From contig CAUWAG010000020.1 of assembly GCA_963556695.1 (NCBI GenBank), positions 682,001 to 746,000 on the forward strand: a DNA stretch of 64,000 bases, given 5' to 3'. Both the position numbers and the translations under genes were made by a program. Numbering within the stretch: the first letter of the stretch is position 1; every line of letters starts with the position of its first letter. The DNA comes from Anthostomella pinea (Eukaryota; Ascomycota; Sordariomycetes; Xylariales; Xylariaceae). The notes under the pieces are model-generated. The model was given only the letters and a program-made list of their open reading frames with translations, had not been told where the DNA came from and searched no databases. Of this stretch, positions 35,999-47,117 are shown in pieces.

Positions 35999-36833
35999 CT
36001 AGTAGCCACCATCAGGCGGAGCTCGTCCGTCCATAAGGGCCAAGGCTATTGCAGCGTGAACCACGTCTAGGAGGTCATCAAGCTCTGTGGCCTGCGCTTG
36101 GCCGCTTCCGAGGCCAGTCTGGTCAGATTCATCAGCCGGACAATCTCGCCCGCTATCATGGCAGCGATACGGACAGCCATTTGCGTATCGATCATCGCGG
36201 TACCAACTGTCAAGACAATGCCCATGGAATACGTGCGTGCAGTTGGTAATCGAGCAGCCGTAGTAGCGGGGGCTCTGGCTGTCGCGATCGATGAGGATGT
36301 CGTGACAAATGTCACACATTCTAGCTGCTTGTACTTCCAGCCATGCGATGCCCTCTAGGTCCGGGAACTGAGAATAATCGGACACGGAGCCTCGGATTAA
36401 TCGAGGTCCATCTTGAAACGGCTACTCTGTCCAAGGTGGTGGATGGGTGCAGCGCTTCGTCCCGTCAGTGGTGATGAGAAGACGACGATATAGACTTGGC
36501 TTACCGATGTGGAACTCGCTCAGTGGCTCGGTCAATCTCTGTTCGGCGAAGGTGCGGAGGCATTCAATCGAAGTGAGGATTCGTATTGAAAGCTGTTAAT
36601 GGTTAGTGACAGGGCGACTTCGGTCGTCAAGGTAGACCTACTCGCCAGTTGCAGATGTGATTCATATTGGCCCGATCGATAGTCGAAATGATGAAGGTTG
36701 GCAACGATCTTGCGGGGTCCCCCAGAGACGTTATAACGGTAGGAAGGAGCTGGCAGTTGTGATCTTCTGCCCCAGAGGCAATCGTCGTAGTAGGCAGAGG
36801 GGAGAGGATGAGGACTTGCCAGATTGTCAAGAA
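35999..36833 (-). CDS. RING-H2 finger protein, several exons, possible frame break
   Basis: The last exon (36390-35999) encodes a RING-H2-type finger: CDIC, then CSITNCTHVFHGHC and CPYRC, so Cys/His ligands are in the order C2-C-H2-C3 as in many E3 ubiquitin ligases. The preceding exon 36592-36505 (ILTSIECLRTFAEQRLTEPL) joins in phase through a GTAAGC donor. Before it a segment ending at 36642 (MNHICNWR) fits by a GTAGGT donor. Upstream of that the best protein-like reading (YRYNVSGGPRKIVANLHHFDY, about 36740-36690) is in another frame, suggesting a frameshift or small deletion. A further exon may begin at the ATG at 37115. Target and pathway unknown. Confidence 0.6.
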
Positions 36834-37437
36834 TTATGACTTGGGGGACAATGAGAAGACTTGGATAAGGAGCAAACTTGAGTACCGATCGAATTTACCT
36901 TAGGCACCAACTATCGAACCACGGCGTTTTGCAAGAACCATGCCTACCTGGGTACTCTGCACCGAGTGATGTCGTACCTCTCCGCACGACATCAAGTGGT
37001 CCGTCAAGAAGCTTACATGTATGCTGACTCTGAGAGGGGGGCGAACCCCGTGAAAGAACTGATGGTGGGAATGCGATGGCATACTACTAATACAGAAGTC
37101 GAATAGTCCGGCCATTTGGCCCCGGCATATCCGTAAATGTATCAGGCGTAGCTATAATCACCTCGCCATAAGTCTCCGTCCGCGCACCTCGAAAGTCATT
37201 CTTCTAATGGAAAGTAGATATAAGAATAAGCACCCTGCAATAAGCAGTAATATCTCAACAAGTCACGGTTACTGCTTAGTCTATAGGTTAATGACCTCAA
37301 ATACGCGGTATACGAAGACTTCTGAGGCTTCAATGTACCTTGGTGCTGCCAGGTCCAAGACTGGATCGTGGTCAGTTCGGTGCCATCGATTGCCTGGCTC
37401 GATAGGACTTTGTCGAATAGATTGCTCTCTTCCTAAG
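36834..37437. other. Possible 5' exons of the RING gene, then intergenic
   Basis: A minus-strand frame 37115-36900 starting with ATG may hold the first exon(s) of the RING gene (WFDSWCLR could join by a GTAAAT donor), but phases are uncertain. The rest shows nothing. Confidence 0.3.
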
Positions 37438-37725
37438 TCATATCGACAAAGATAAACTCGTCGCCGTGTTCAGATTTGTTGGATTCTGGGCTATGTTAGC
37501 CCATCCATAGTCATCCTTCAGGATCACCATCCCCATTTGTGACTCTGTCACATACGTGGCCAATATAAGGCCATGTATTCTTTCCTTTAGTATCTTGGAT
37601 ATATATAGGGCCACTCTGGCCGCTCCAGAGTAGCTGGAATTCCTCTCCTTAATAGAACACTTTGAAATCTCACAAGATTCCATCTTGCTGAACGTGGTGG
37701 ATATCTTGCGGACGTAGAAAAGCAT
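37438..37725 (-). CDS. Hypothetical small protein
   Basis: An ATG-initiated frame of 95 residues, lysine- and serine-rich, without introns or recognisable domain (it includes KISTTFSKMESCEISKCSIK). Sequence around it is moderately AT-rich and gene-poor, so chance is a real alternative. Confidence 0.25.
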   Translation of the reverse strand: MLFYVRKISTTFSKMESCEISKCSIKERNSSYSGAARVALYISKILKERIHGLILATYVTESQMGMVILKDDYGWANIAQNPTNLNTATSLSLSI

Positions 37726-38634
37726 GCCGGTTACAACTTGAATAACCTGGTGAAGAACGTGTAACGCTCTCCTAAAAGTCTAGTTTTAATAGATGGTGAT
37801 CTATTGATGCATAGGGAGAGAAAACCTCCTGCCAGTGGCTGATTTTAGGCAGTAGTAATGTTGAATGTCGTGATATAGTCTCGAACATGGGCTCGAGGTG
37901 TAATAACATCTTCAAGGCCAGAGTTATTGATCACGTATATATCGTGCGAGGTTTCCAAGATGTCTGTTCATGTCGACCTGAGGTCTAAACGGAGACTAGG
38001 CTGAAAGGTGTTCTGTACGTAGAATCTAGGTGCTTAATCTGTTTAACAAGAAACATCGACGAAACTCATGTGACGTTTGCTTAAAAGCAAACGGCGATAA
38101 CTCCGCCACGATCTAGGCGCAGGCAATACTTCGTCTTTCCTGGCCTGCTTAACTTTGATAAGCCCCTTATATACGACTACTTCTTCTTTTCTTATAATCA
38201 GCCGAATCAAACGTTCCTTTTAGGTGTGAATAAGCTAGGACGGCTAGTCTAGGACCGAACCATAGTCTATATATCCTCACGCTCCCTACTACTATAACCC
38301 GTAATACGATTATAAACTAAAAAAACGCTTCGTACAACTAATACGGGCGGCCGTTTAAATGTTCTCGATGCTTAAAAAAAGACTGTTACTTATCACGTAT
38401 ATACCTCTTTATCATGGAATTTTAATACTTTATTTAGCTTGCAAGTCTTGCTTTTAGCTCCTTAGCAAAGCAGATGCATTCGACGAACATATGGTTATTA
38501 GTGTCGACGAATATTTACGCAACCCCAAGTGGGTCGACTTGGACTTGATGCCTCAGGTTGAAAATACTCTTCATTGGTGCCTTGCAGCAGTCAAGGCACC
38601 GATACCATGACGATGTAAACCCTCCACCTTCGAC
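37726..38634. other. Intergenic with AT-rich relic DNA
   Basis: 38060-38460 is AT-rich with stops in all frames and looks like an old mutated repeat. No gene seen. Confidence 0.5.
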
Positions 38635-38770
38635 TTTTGCAGCTCGCCTTCCACTTTCTTCATCCTCCACTCTTTTCGCCTTTTGCTCTCTTCACCTCCA
38701 CTCCCTTCGCCTTCAACTCTCTCCTCGACTCTCTTCGCCTTCGATCCTATTCGCCCTGCAACTTGCGACT
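38635..38770 (+). promoter_or_regulatory. Long pyrimidine-rich tract
   Basis: About 135 bases are mostly C and T on the plus strand (repeats of TCTTCGCCTT and CTCCACTC). It lies about 150 bases upstream of the ATG at 38913. CT-rich tracts are common in promoters and 5' leaders of filamentous-fungal genes. Confidence 0.5.
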
Positions 38771-38912
38771 TGCCCACTGTTTTTCCTGCTTCAGTTTTAC
38801 CAGCCATTGCCGCCTTGCTTCGATTAAACCTTCCTTTGATCTCAACTGCATCAACGCCCCAGCAACGCGCGGCGCACGCCACCGCGCGTCTTGTAACCGA
38901 CCGCTTCACGAC

Positions 38913-39326
38913 ATGATGGATTGCAAGGTACGCGTGCCAACCACGAGTAATCGAGGCTGGCTAACACTTTCCCAGGCGCGAGTAGGGGGTCTGGCTTGCA
39001 GACGACAAGCAGTCAGCGAGAGATTATGCGAGGAACACTATCACCAAGAACGAGCAACCTATAAATTCCTCAAAAGGAACGAGAGGATGTTCAAAGAGGT
39101 CGAATTCGCAGCATTTGGGTGGCGAAACGATTGGGCGCTTCATTTCCACGTTACGGTGGTGTTAGCAACCCGCATCGTGCATACTGCTTGGTACTATGCC
39201 AATGAATTTTGTCAAGGACATGCAGGCCGGGAGCAGGTGTTAAGATCGAGGCTATATGAGCTTAGAAAATGCCATCTTCAAGATGGGATGGTCATACACC
39301 GGTGCACATGTTGCCAAAGAGATTGA
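38913..39326 (+). CDS. Small Cys/His-rich hypothetical protein
   Basis: Two exons, 38913-38927 and 38976-39326, joined by a 48-base GT-AG intron, give 121 residues. The sequence CRRQAVSERLCEEHYHQE near the start and HRCTCCQRD at the end place Cys and His as possible zinc ligands. In between is an aromatic-rich helix region (WRNDWALHFHVTVVL). I do not recognise the family. In the last 70 bases a second frame (ENAIFKMGWSYTG onwards, running to about 39407) also reads like protein, so a longer spliced product or a frame break is possible. Confidence 0.45.
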   Translation: MMDCKVRVPTTSNRGWLTLSQARVGGLACRRQAVSERLCEEHYHQERATYKFLKRNERMFKEVEFAAFGWRNDWALHFHVTVVLATRIVHTAWYYANEFCQGHAGREQVLRSRLYELRKCHLQDGMVIHRCTCCQRD

Positions 39327-39704
39327 TTCCTCAATTAAGGATGCCATTGCAACACTCACACTGGAAGACCCTGGTAATGCGCTCCATATCCTACATCCCC
39401 GACCTTAGGAGGCTGACATACGTCCTAGTCACCGAGCTCGACAGGAGACTCTACTACCTGCCGGCAATAAGGATTGTCCCGAAAGATCACCCGAACGCCG
39501 TCCCGGTTCCCGCCGCACAACCTTTTCCAACAGTGTGGTGACAGCTCGGCGAATCTTAGATGGACTATTGGCGTTTGTAAGTTCTGCATCGGGGAAAGGG
39601 AAGTCTGACAGCGGCTAACAACACGAAAGGTGCTGAGAAAAGAGAATCATGATCTATATACCATACACAGTCTCGAGATCAACTGATCAAGTTCATTATG
39701 CGGT
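39327..39704. other. Unresolved coding-like stretch
   Basis: The frame KEIDSSIKDAIATLTLEDPG (about 39317-39380) looks coding but has no supported start. No gene model is offered. Confidence 0.3.
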
Positions 39705-40241
39705 ATGCGGTGGGGATTAAGTCATAAAAACGATATTCGACCTTGCGACTTCACTCGGGAGCATCGTATCGGTCTACGACACCCACAAGGAGGAGTAGAA
39801 GAAGACCAAGACCACGATAACGATGCAGAGGAGCTACTGCCTGCCCCTGCGCCTCTCGTCCTCCGTGGCGCTCGCGCGTCCTCTCGCCTGACCTCAGCTC
39901 GATTAGCTGAGTCCGTTCCTGCTTCCCGCGGTAGATCTTTTGGTCGCCTTTCCGCCGCTCGCGGTAACTCCGCCTTAAGACGTTCGCCTGCTCGCAGTCC
40001 TTTTGCCGCTAGACTTTCTCTTCACGGCAATCTCGGTTGTAAGGCTCGTTTCCTAACTGCCGGCTCTGCCTCCGCTGGTTCTCCTGCTCGCATTCCTACG
40101 TCTTTAGGCTCTGCTAGTACCGGTTCGGCCGATCCTGGTTCTATCTCTCGCGGCCGTGGTGGTCGTACGTATGGCCGCGCTCGCACCGAACACCATAAAG
40201 CAGATGGCTCAAGTGCATGGGAGAGCCACGAACCATTATGA
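39705..40241 (+). CDS. Ser/Arg/Gly/Ala-rich hypothetical protein
   Basis: An ATG frame of 178 residues whose second half is low-complexity and basic (RGRSFGRLSAARGNSALRR, SISRGRGGRTYGRAR). Third positions are T/C-rich, unlike the neighbours. Another good-looking frame (ELKNFEATCRQANAPDSAQQ, about 40268-40330) follows, so this may be one exon of a longer gene. No family is recognised; it may equally be chance low complexity. Confidence 0.25.
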   Translation: MRWGLSHKNDIRPCDFTREHRIGLRHPQGGVEEDQDHDNDAEELLPAPAPLVLRGARASSRLTSARLAESVPASRGRSFGRLSAARGNSALRRSPARSPFAARLSLHGNLGCKARFLTAGSASAGSPARIPTSLGSASTGSADPGSISRGRGGRTYGRARTEHHKADGSSAWESHEPL

Positions 40242-40704
40242 CATAAGGAGCCGACGTATATCAACGAGCTGAAGAACTTTGAAGCGACGTGCAGGCAGGC
40301 GAACGCGCCCGACTCGGCACAGCAAATACTACGGAATCTTTGACCAACGCTCTATCGCATATTCTCTTCAATCGGCACTCTACAGCTTCCTGCACGTCGC
40401 ACAGCATCTTTTCCAATCTGTTGTTTTCTTACGAGGTTTAAACTCTGATCTGCTTGCTTCGACGCTAGAAGCTTTTCTAGCAATAGACAAGTAATAAACC
40501 CGATATGAAACATACTATTTTCAAGCCACTTACGCGAGAAATTCTATTATCATTTAGTAGCGATTTATTTGGCACCTTGAAAGATCGCATTTAATTTCTA
40601 GATTTATACTGATCTTTTTTTACGCCTTTTATTGTGCGACAGTTTTGAATTATCCGAGGTTGAGACATAGGTTTATTGGTGTTCTTCTTTCCTCGCTCTC
40701 GACG
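40242..40704. other. Intergenic, nothing firm
   Basis: A short coding-like tail up to about 40341, then AT-leaning spacer. Confidence 0.35.
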
Positions 40705-40980
40705 ATGGCGCACCCTCCGAGGATGTTGCCGCAGACTTTCTTTACCCCTCACAGAGCAAGAAGGCTTTACCAGCAGAGAACGGGCAATGGACATGGAGTC
40801 ACTGTGGAAGCGTTGAGTGCGCCTGTGAAGTGGGGAACAGCAAATAGGGATGTCTTACGGCAAGAAGGCAGTCTTATGAAACTGGACAAGACAAATCATC
40901 GCCGTGAGTTTGCAGGCCACATGATCCGACTCTTCACTTTCTTTTTTCCGCTTTTCATTACTCCACTCACGAGTCAGTAA
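40705..40980 (+). CDS. Hypothetical small protein with hydrophobic C-terminus
   Basis: An ATG frame of 91 residues begins MAHPPRMLPQTFFTPHRARR (basic, no acids in the first 30 residues) and ends in a hydrophobic stretch FTFFFPLFITPL. This could be a small organellar or membrane protein, but there is no family match I can make and no intron evidence. Confidence 0.3.
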   Translation: MAHPPRMLPQTFFTPHRARRLYQQRTGNGHGVTVEALSAPVKWGTANRDVLRQEGSLMKLDKTNHRREFAGHMIRLFTFFFPLFITPLTSQ

Positions 40981-41373
40981 GTCGACTCTCATCGCCTTGG
41001 AGGGCACAATAACAACGGTGGCGGCGAAGCCTTCGGAAGCTCTGACTCCAACGTCCCAGGCTGCCAGGAGGATGAACCGGCTCATACTCTTCTGTCGCAA
41101 ATCATCTCCACATTCGACGCACCGTCCTTCGGACGTGAGCTAAAACTCCAGTTTTGGCGGGAACGAAGTCCGACAATCGGGCATCCTTCCGACGAGTAAC
41201 GTTACCACCGGCACTGCTGACTCCGACCCGCAACGGCCATCCGATGATCTACCTCGAAGAGTCATACTCGGTGCAAGTGTAACCGCAACCCATCAACCTT
41301 TACATACCTGCCGGTCCCACAACCTGGAAGCCATTCAATCCGTCCTCAATATCCCTCCTGACTTCCCGCAAGC

Positions 41374-42040
41374 ATGGCCGTCGACGCAGGATCGCAGGCC
41401 GGCGAGGCCAACGCACGCCAAATAGTCTCTGAGATGTTTGGATTCATTGAATCCCAAGGAAAAGGCGACTATCTTGGAGAACGAGTCTCTCAACTCCAGC
41501 ACTCCCTGCAAGCAGCCACATTCGCCCAGAAAGCAGGCGCTGACGACGAAATGGTGCTTGGTGCTTTGCTGCATGATGTTGGCAGGTTCATCCCGGCTGA
41601 GAAGAAGGCCACTTTGGGCGCTCCGGACGGCACCAATGTCGGCAAAGCGAGCCATGAGGTCGTGGGTGAACATTATTTGAGTAAGCAAGGATTTAGCTAC
41701 AAGATTTGCCAGCTCGTCGGAGCACACGTTTTCGCAAAACGATATCTGTGTGCCATAGATGCGTCGTACCAAGACGGGCTCAGTAGTGCCAGCAAGTCGA
41801 GTTTCAAGCACCAAGTATGTGCTGTCCCTGTTTCGATACCGCTCAAAGCTGACGACTGGTCAGGGAGGAGCCTTCAGCAAGGAGCAAGTCATGGCCGCTC
41901 AGCAAGATCATCTCCTGGAGGAGAAGGTAGCAGTTCGGAGATGGGACGATCAGGCCAAGGATCCGTTGATGCAGACGCCGCCATTGTCAAGCTTCGAGGA
42001 GATGGCGGTTCAATCTCTGCTCAAATCGAAGTCATATTGA
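41374..42040 (+). CDS. HD-domain protein, PhnZ-like (candidate mixed-valence di-iron oxygenase)
   Basis: Two exons, 41374-41814 and 41864-42040, give 205 residues. Metal-ligand-type residues are H43, H67-D68 (LLHDVG), H94, H118 (AHVFAKRYL) and D175 (RRWDD). Spacings H43-H67 (24) and H94-H118 (24), with D175 57 residues after H118, agree with what I recall of bacterial PhnZ (H34, HD58-59, H80, H104, D161). Y33, E36, K122 and R172 also fall at the positions of PhnZ Y24, E27, K108 and R158. PhnZ oxidatively cleaves a hydroxylated phosphonate. A substituted residue (R71 where PhnZ has His62) could mean another substrate. It lies tail-to-tail with the P450 gene at 42243-44191. Confidence 0.82.
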
Positions 42041-42242
42041 CCTTCCATTCGGCTGACAGACGCAACAGCCGTGTCACAGTCCGACTGCTGGTGACTCCAG
42101 CAATGTCTTCATTGTTGTACGTGAAGAAGAAAGGAAACTATGAAGCTAGCTAGAAGACATGATCTGGTATATGTATGGGCTGACCCCTGACATTGTGGGG
42201 CTGTCTTTCACTGCCGTGACACCCCTACGTACCGTGGTGTGA

Positions 42243-44191
42243 TCATCGAGCCACCTTGTTAAACCGCACCCAGAGATCTGGCTTTTCCAACATCCCATAG
42301 AGCTCAAAGTCTCTATCGAAATCTACATGCTGGCCCGGAAGCATCTTCACATCCAAAGCCCATAGCACCATGGCAACAATCAGCTTGATTTCCTGCAACG
42401 ACAGAATCATTCCTGGACAAGCTCTGATCCCTTGGCCCCATGGGTGGAAGTCTTCTCTGGCGTCTTTGGCATAGACAGGGTCCCAGAATGGATGACCCTG
42501 ACGTAACCAGCGCTGTGGTCGGTAGCTGTAAGGCTCGTGGAAGTACCGCGAGTTACGAGTGAATGCGTAGTTGGCGTATTGGACCTCGACCTTTACACCA
42601 ACTTGTCAGTGTCGAACTTGATGGATCTATGTAGGTAGTTGACTTACTCCTTTGGCGATGTAGAGCCCATCCACAGTGGCACCTGGGCTCACACGCGGCT
42701 GTCCCGTAGCCCCAACCACGGCCACGCGCAGCTGCTCCATGACCGTGGCGTGCAAAAAGTCCAGACGGGTCACAGTATCAACCGCGATATCTTCGTAGCT
42801 TATGAACACATCTCTGATCTCCTTGACAAGCCGCCCGTGGTTCCCGCGGTCCTGCAGGGAAAACGCAATGATACCGAAGAACGAGCTTGAGATCGGCTCA
42901 TAGCCCGCGGGCAGCAGATGGAGACAAATAGCCTCTAACGACTGCAGGTATCTTTTTGCAGGAAGCGGCGACTCGGGATCAAGCAGGTGGCCAAAATGAT
43001 CCGGGTGTTGCGTTTGACCAAGGGCGTCAATGCGTTTATAGAACGCCTTCTTGTTGGCGCCAAGCGCTGCGACATAGTTCACAATGGCTGAGGGTGGCAC
43101 CGAGAAGTACTGTAGCCAACCGAGGAGAGGGAACTTCTTGGCGGTTGTGTGCATGGTGACGAAGAAGTTGGCCGCCCATATGGATTCCAGGTAGGGCGAA
43201 GGTCTCTCTGCACAGTGCATTGTTAGTCTAAAACTCTTCGTTCCGGGAAGCATTCAGTCGCAGTCAGTCGCAGTGGGCTAGTCTTACTTTCCTCCAGCTG
43301 CCTCATTTCGCGGCTGTAGCCTAGGTCGGCTGCTATGTCCATAGCCAGCCAGTCCGCCCACTGCAGGGTGAAGTATGATAGTCAGCAAACAGGTAGAATG
43401 GGCGTGATTCGAGTCTTACCTTCCTGAGCTCGATCCCTTCCTTTCCATTGCCAAGTTCCATCATGTTCTGGACGAAGATATCAATGTACTTATGCATGAC
43501 GTCTTCCTTTTCTCTGAGTGATTTGGCGCTGAAAGACGGCAAAAGCCATTTGGCTTTCTGATGATGTTTGACTGGATCAGTTTCCCAGGTGATACCCTGA
43601 TCCGGCCACCCAAGGCTGATGAAGTCGGCTTTAAGGAAATACTCCAAGCCTTTGACTTGAGAAGCAAAGATGTCTGGTTGTCAATTTAGCTCTTGTCCCA
43701 CATGATGGGCGTGCGGCGTTGATTACCTGATGCGGCCTTGGGAGTGATAAATACAAGTTCGTTCGGAGAAATGCGGACGACGTCGCCTGAAAACACATTA
43801 GCGACCAAGGGCTCGATATGATGGAGTCCTGTCACTTTACCGTACTTCTCATGAGCCTTTGCGATCACGGATGGATACTTTCCGGTTATCCTGGAGAAGT
43901 CAGACATGCAATATTGTTCAAAACACGAGCAGGGTATACTCGCCACTGATACGCGAACCAGATATTGGAGATAGCTGCGAGTCTTGGTCCGGGATACTTG
44001 GCTGCTGGGTGGAAGTACAGGTTGTAGAAACAACGGAATGAAGCATAGAATGACACCTGAATGGATTGTTGATTAGTGCAATGTTGACTCGTCTGTGTCC
44101 GGATGACCTCACTTACAGTCGCTACGATAGCCACGGCCCAATGAGCGAACACCACCTGGGCCAGCGGTTCAACATGTTGAACGAGCCCCAT
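42243..44191 (-). CDS. Cytochrome P450 monooxygenase (microsomal)
   Basis: Eight exons, 44191-44117, 44056-43947, 43890-43841, 43786-43727, 43673-43420, 43360-43288, 43207-42648 and 42590-42243, keep one frame throughout and give 509 residues, the usual P450 length. An N-terminal hydrophobic anchor (VVFAHWAVAIVATVSFY) precedes the KYPGPRLAAIS proline-rich hinge. KYGDVVRISPNELVF is a typical early segment, and the haem loop FHPWGQGIRACPGMIL carries the thiolate cysteine. Exon 2's donor (GTGGCG, 43946) is unusual and that boundary is the least certain. The sequence suggests a secondary-metabolism or detoxification P450; the substrate cannot be told. No backbone synthase gene is nearby. Confidence 0.92.
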
Positions 44192-44943
44192 GATTCGCAG
44201 TCGCAGTTTTCCAGGGCGAGCCAGCTTCTCCAAGGGCGATATGGAATGATTCGGAGCTGTGCAAGAAGGTCTTGATGATAATCAAAGTGAAGAGCTTCCG
44301 AGAGCAATTGCCATAGAAAATAGGTCTTGGGAGTAGAGATCTAAAACGCGGATTGTTTCCGGGTCATTCCACTCGGGTGACGGGTGTTGTTGGTTGTTGC
44401 GTGTGTGGCCCAGGGGCCGGGATGTCATGCGGGAGCGAACCAACACATAGATTCATCCCTACGTCGCGCTGATCGGGCAGTCTTCCCGATGATCCCCCGA
44501 TTCGGGGTCCAATGATACGTGGTCCAGTATGCAGCAGTGCGGCTCTCAATCTAACGTATGGGCATGTCGCGGGCGTCAATCCGCAGGCAAAACTTGAGCC
44601 ACAGGTGTAATCTTTCATGATCTTCCAAGTACCTCGTCCCCAGGGACTCCCTTTCTATCTACAGGTACTACTGACGATCACATCACAAACCTGTCTACTA
44701 TCTCACAATTCATATCAGGTGTACTCTGGAAAGTCAACTGGTCCATTAGCAGGGCACAATCAGACGTGAGGGACCTTTGGCGATCAGAGCCAGCCCCTTT
44801 CCAATTTCCATAAGTATTTCTCTAAAATGATGAGCCCCTAATTTTCTCCCTGCCGCTTTCCTAACTACTAAGCACCTACAGAAATGAGACCAAGGTAGCA
44901 GACATCCAACAACAAGCCCCCAGATCCCACCCCAAGACCCTGC
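44192..44943. other. Intergenic
   Basis: P450 promoter side and 3' flank of the secreted-protein gene; no supported gene. Confidence 0.5.
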
Positions 44944-45497
44944 CTACATCGGCATCATGCCATTAGGCACGACTGTGAGGTTCGCCATCAGGAAGCTGTG
45001 TGCCCCAATATACACCTGCACGTTTGAGGCGCCATACTGCAACATTGTCCAGTCGGTCTCGGGGAACTGGTACTCCGCCGTGATGTTGGTGCCGGGCCCG
45101 GAGACGGCGGTGACGTACAGTGTGTTCATGCGACCGGACTCGTCGCTCATCTGGCCCGTGTAGCTCATGCTGACAGTGTCCCAGTCGCAGACGGTCATTT
45201 CCGTCGCCGGCACGTACATGTCTGTCACCGTGGTGTCGATGTATGAGCAGCCCACCATTGGGTAGCCCGAGCCTGTCATGACGACCATCTCCATGTAGCA
45301 GATGGTGCTGTAGGCTATACAGCTTGCCTGGCGTCCGGTCTGTTAGCTGTGGAGGCAAGGGAAAGGGGAAGGGGCCGAGCTGGGAGACAGGGCAGTACCT
45401 TGAAGTCGGTTACGTTCCATGGCTCCATTGTGTCCGTGGCCATGGTAGCTCCATGAGCACTCGCGATGAATGCGGCCAGGATAGTTTTGGCGAGCAT
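44944..45497 (-). CDS. Small secreted protein with four cysteines
   Basis: Two exons, 45497-45399 and 45339-44944, give 164 residues. The first about 17 residues (MLAKTILAAFIASAHGA) form a clear signal peptide. The mature part is acidic, rich in Thr, Met and Tyr, with four cysteines (in ASCIAYSTICY, VGCSY and TVCDW) that could form two disulfides, and N-glycosylation sequons (NVT, NIT, NLT). The size, secretion and cysteines fit a candidate effector or surface protein. I do not recognise a family, and no toxicity is implied. It lies beside gene-poor sequence. Confidence 0.75.
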
Positions 45498-47117
45498 GTT
45501 TGTGAAGGTTGGTTGGCTTGGGTAGAACTAGTTGACCTGATCAGGATATTTTGTGGAATTGAGCAGACTGCCAGTGTTGATCACCATCCATGATCGTAGG
45601 AGCAGACACCTGTCGTTATATATTAGCCCACGCAGCAATGAGCATCACTTTGGGGGTTCTTGTGATCGAAACCTTCTGCCGGAAGACTGCGTACCTAGGT
45701 ATGCAAAGGTGAGTATCGCCTCCTCGCGTCTCATCACGAGTTGGAATTGCCGGTCTCAGTTCATGGCGCAACGTGGCACATCGTGGCACAAAAAAAGCTC
45801 GAGTGCTATGCCTTTCATCATCGTAGCATTCATCCACAAGAACGTCTCAGCCGTTCCTCTGTTGGTTCCGACGACAGTCTCAAGGTTCTGTCACGACTTG
45901 CGCAGGTACCTAGTCAGTTCGGTTCAGCAGCATGCAAACACCACTGATACTAAAAAATACCACTGTAAATACACAGTAGATAGAATTCTCTCAGACGCTT
46001 AGCAACCTGCGACCCCCTCAACGCTGATATGATTTTTCTCTTTGGCTACACAACTCCCCGTACAGCAGTTACACCTCTGAGGAGGGTTCTGATTCTACAT
46101 GCCAAAATTTGATCTCGGATCTCTCTCATCCCGTCCTGCGGTGATGTATGGTCGAGGTAATCGTATGACGCGAGATGGTCTTTTGTCTTTGAACATAGAG
46201 TGTACAGACGTGTTCTTGATCATCATACCACGAGAAAGATCGATCTCGGATCAGAGAACCCCGTTCTGTTCGGCGACTTGAGAGACATGAAGTGCAACGG
46301 CCCGAGGATCTCTAGTGTGGATCGTATTCGTCCTCTCTTTGAATGTACAGGCAGTACGCAGGGACGAGTAGTCGTGGAATGAGCACTCTCGGAAGTGGGA
46401 GTGGCTCCGGAGATCCTCTGAATCCCGCATAACCTTTGTTACGTTCATACTCTTTGAACGATACTCCTATGCGGAACTGTGGCTCCTCAACCCATTTCCC
46501 AGCCACAATGACGGACGGGTCACGGACCAGGATACAAGGTACCTTGGAGCCCAACGGGTACCCGTTTGTACCTGTTTTGTACCCAACTGGGATGATAGCT
46601 ACTTCTGGGATGGGGACACCACCCATCCCTTCTTTCAATCAAGCAACTTCCAGAATACAGACCAATAGCCACCTATCGTGACCCTGGTCCTTATTCTGGA
46701 TACCGCTACCACAAGGCACAGAACTGCCACGAGGCGATTTAATCGATGCAGGCAGGCTGATGGCGTGGCGGCCACTCACTCCCACACCCCGCCAAAGACT
46801 GCCTTAGTGCATAATTTTATGGAATCCACCTACTGAAAAAGCATCGCGGTTCTCGCTTCTTCCCAAGATATTAAGTCGGTAGTTCACATCTTATGGTCAC
46901 CTTAAAAGGTTCTTTCATGGGATTAGAAATAGTCGCCAATTCTATCTTTCATTCCTCGGTCGGGACTCTACCTATTGTGCCCGTGGCTGCGTTTTCCAAC
47001 CCCGACCTAAGCTCTGCGATGATCGTGACTAGGAGCAGCAAACCTCACTTACTCATATGGGCTTGAACATATATTCAAATACATAGACTCTCATCATATC
47101 CCCCATTTTGAATTTAT
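45498..47117. other. Long intergenic stretch
   Basis: Promoter of the secreted-protein gene and about 1.4 kb with no supported gene. The frame 46312-46638 (minus) reads partly like protein (KVPCILVRDPSVIVAGKWVE) but has no recognisable domain. Confidence 0.4.

Noticed and set aside
42243..44191. A secondary-metabolite gene cluster around the P450
   Set aside because: No polyketide, peptide or terpene synthase, transporter or transcription factor is identifiable nearby; the HD protein and secreted protein alone do not make a cluster.
46312..46638. 108-codon minus-strand frame with protein-like words
   Set aside because: No domain, no clear ATG context, no splice partners; kept only as a note in the intergenic entry.
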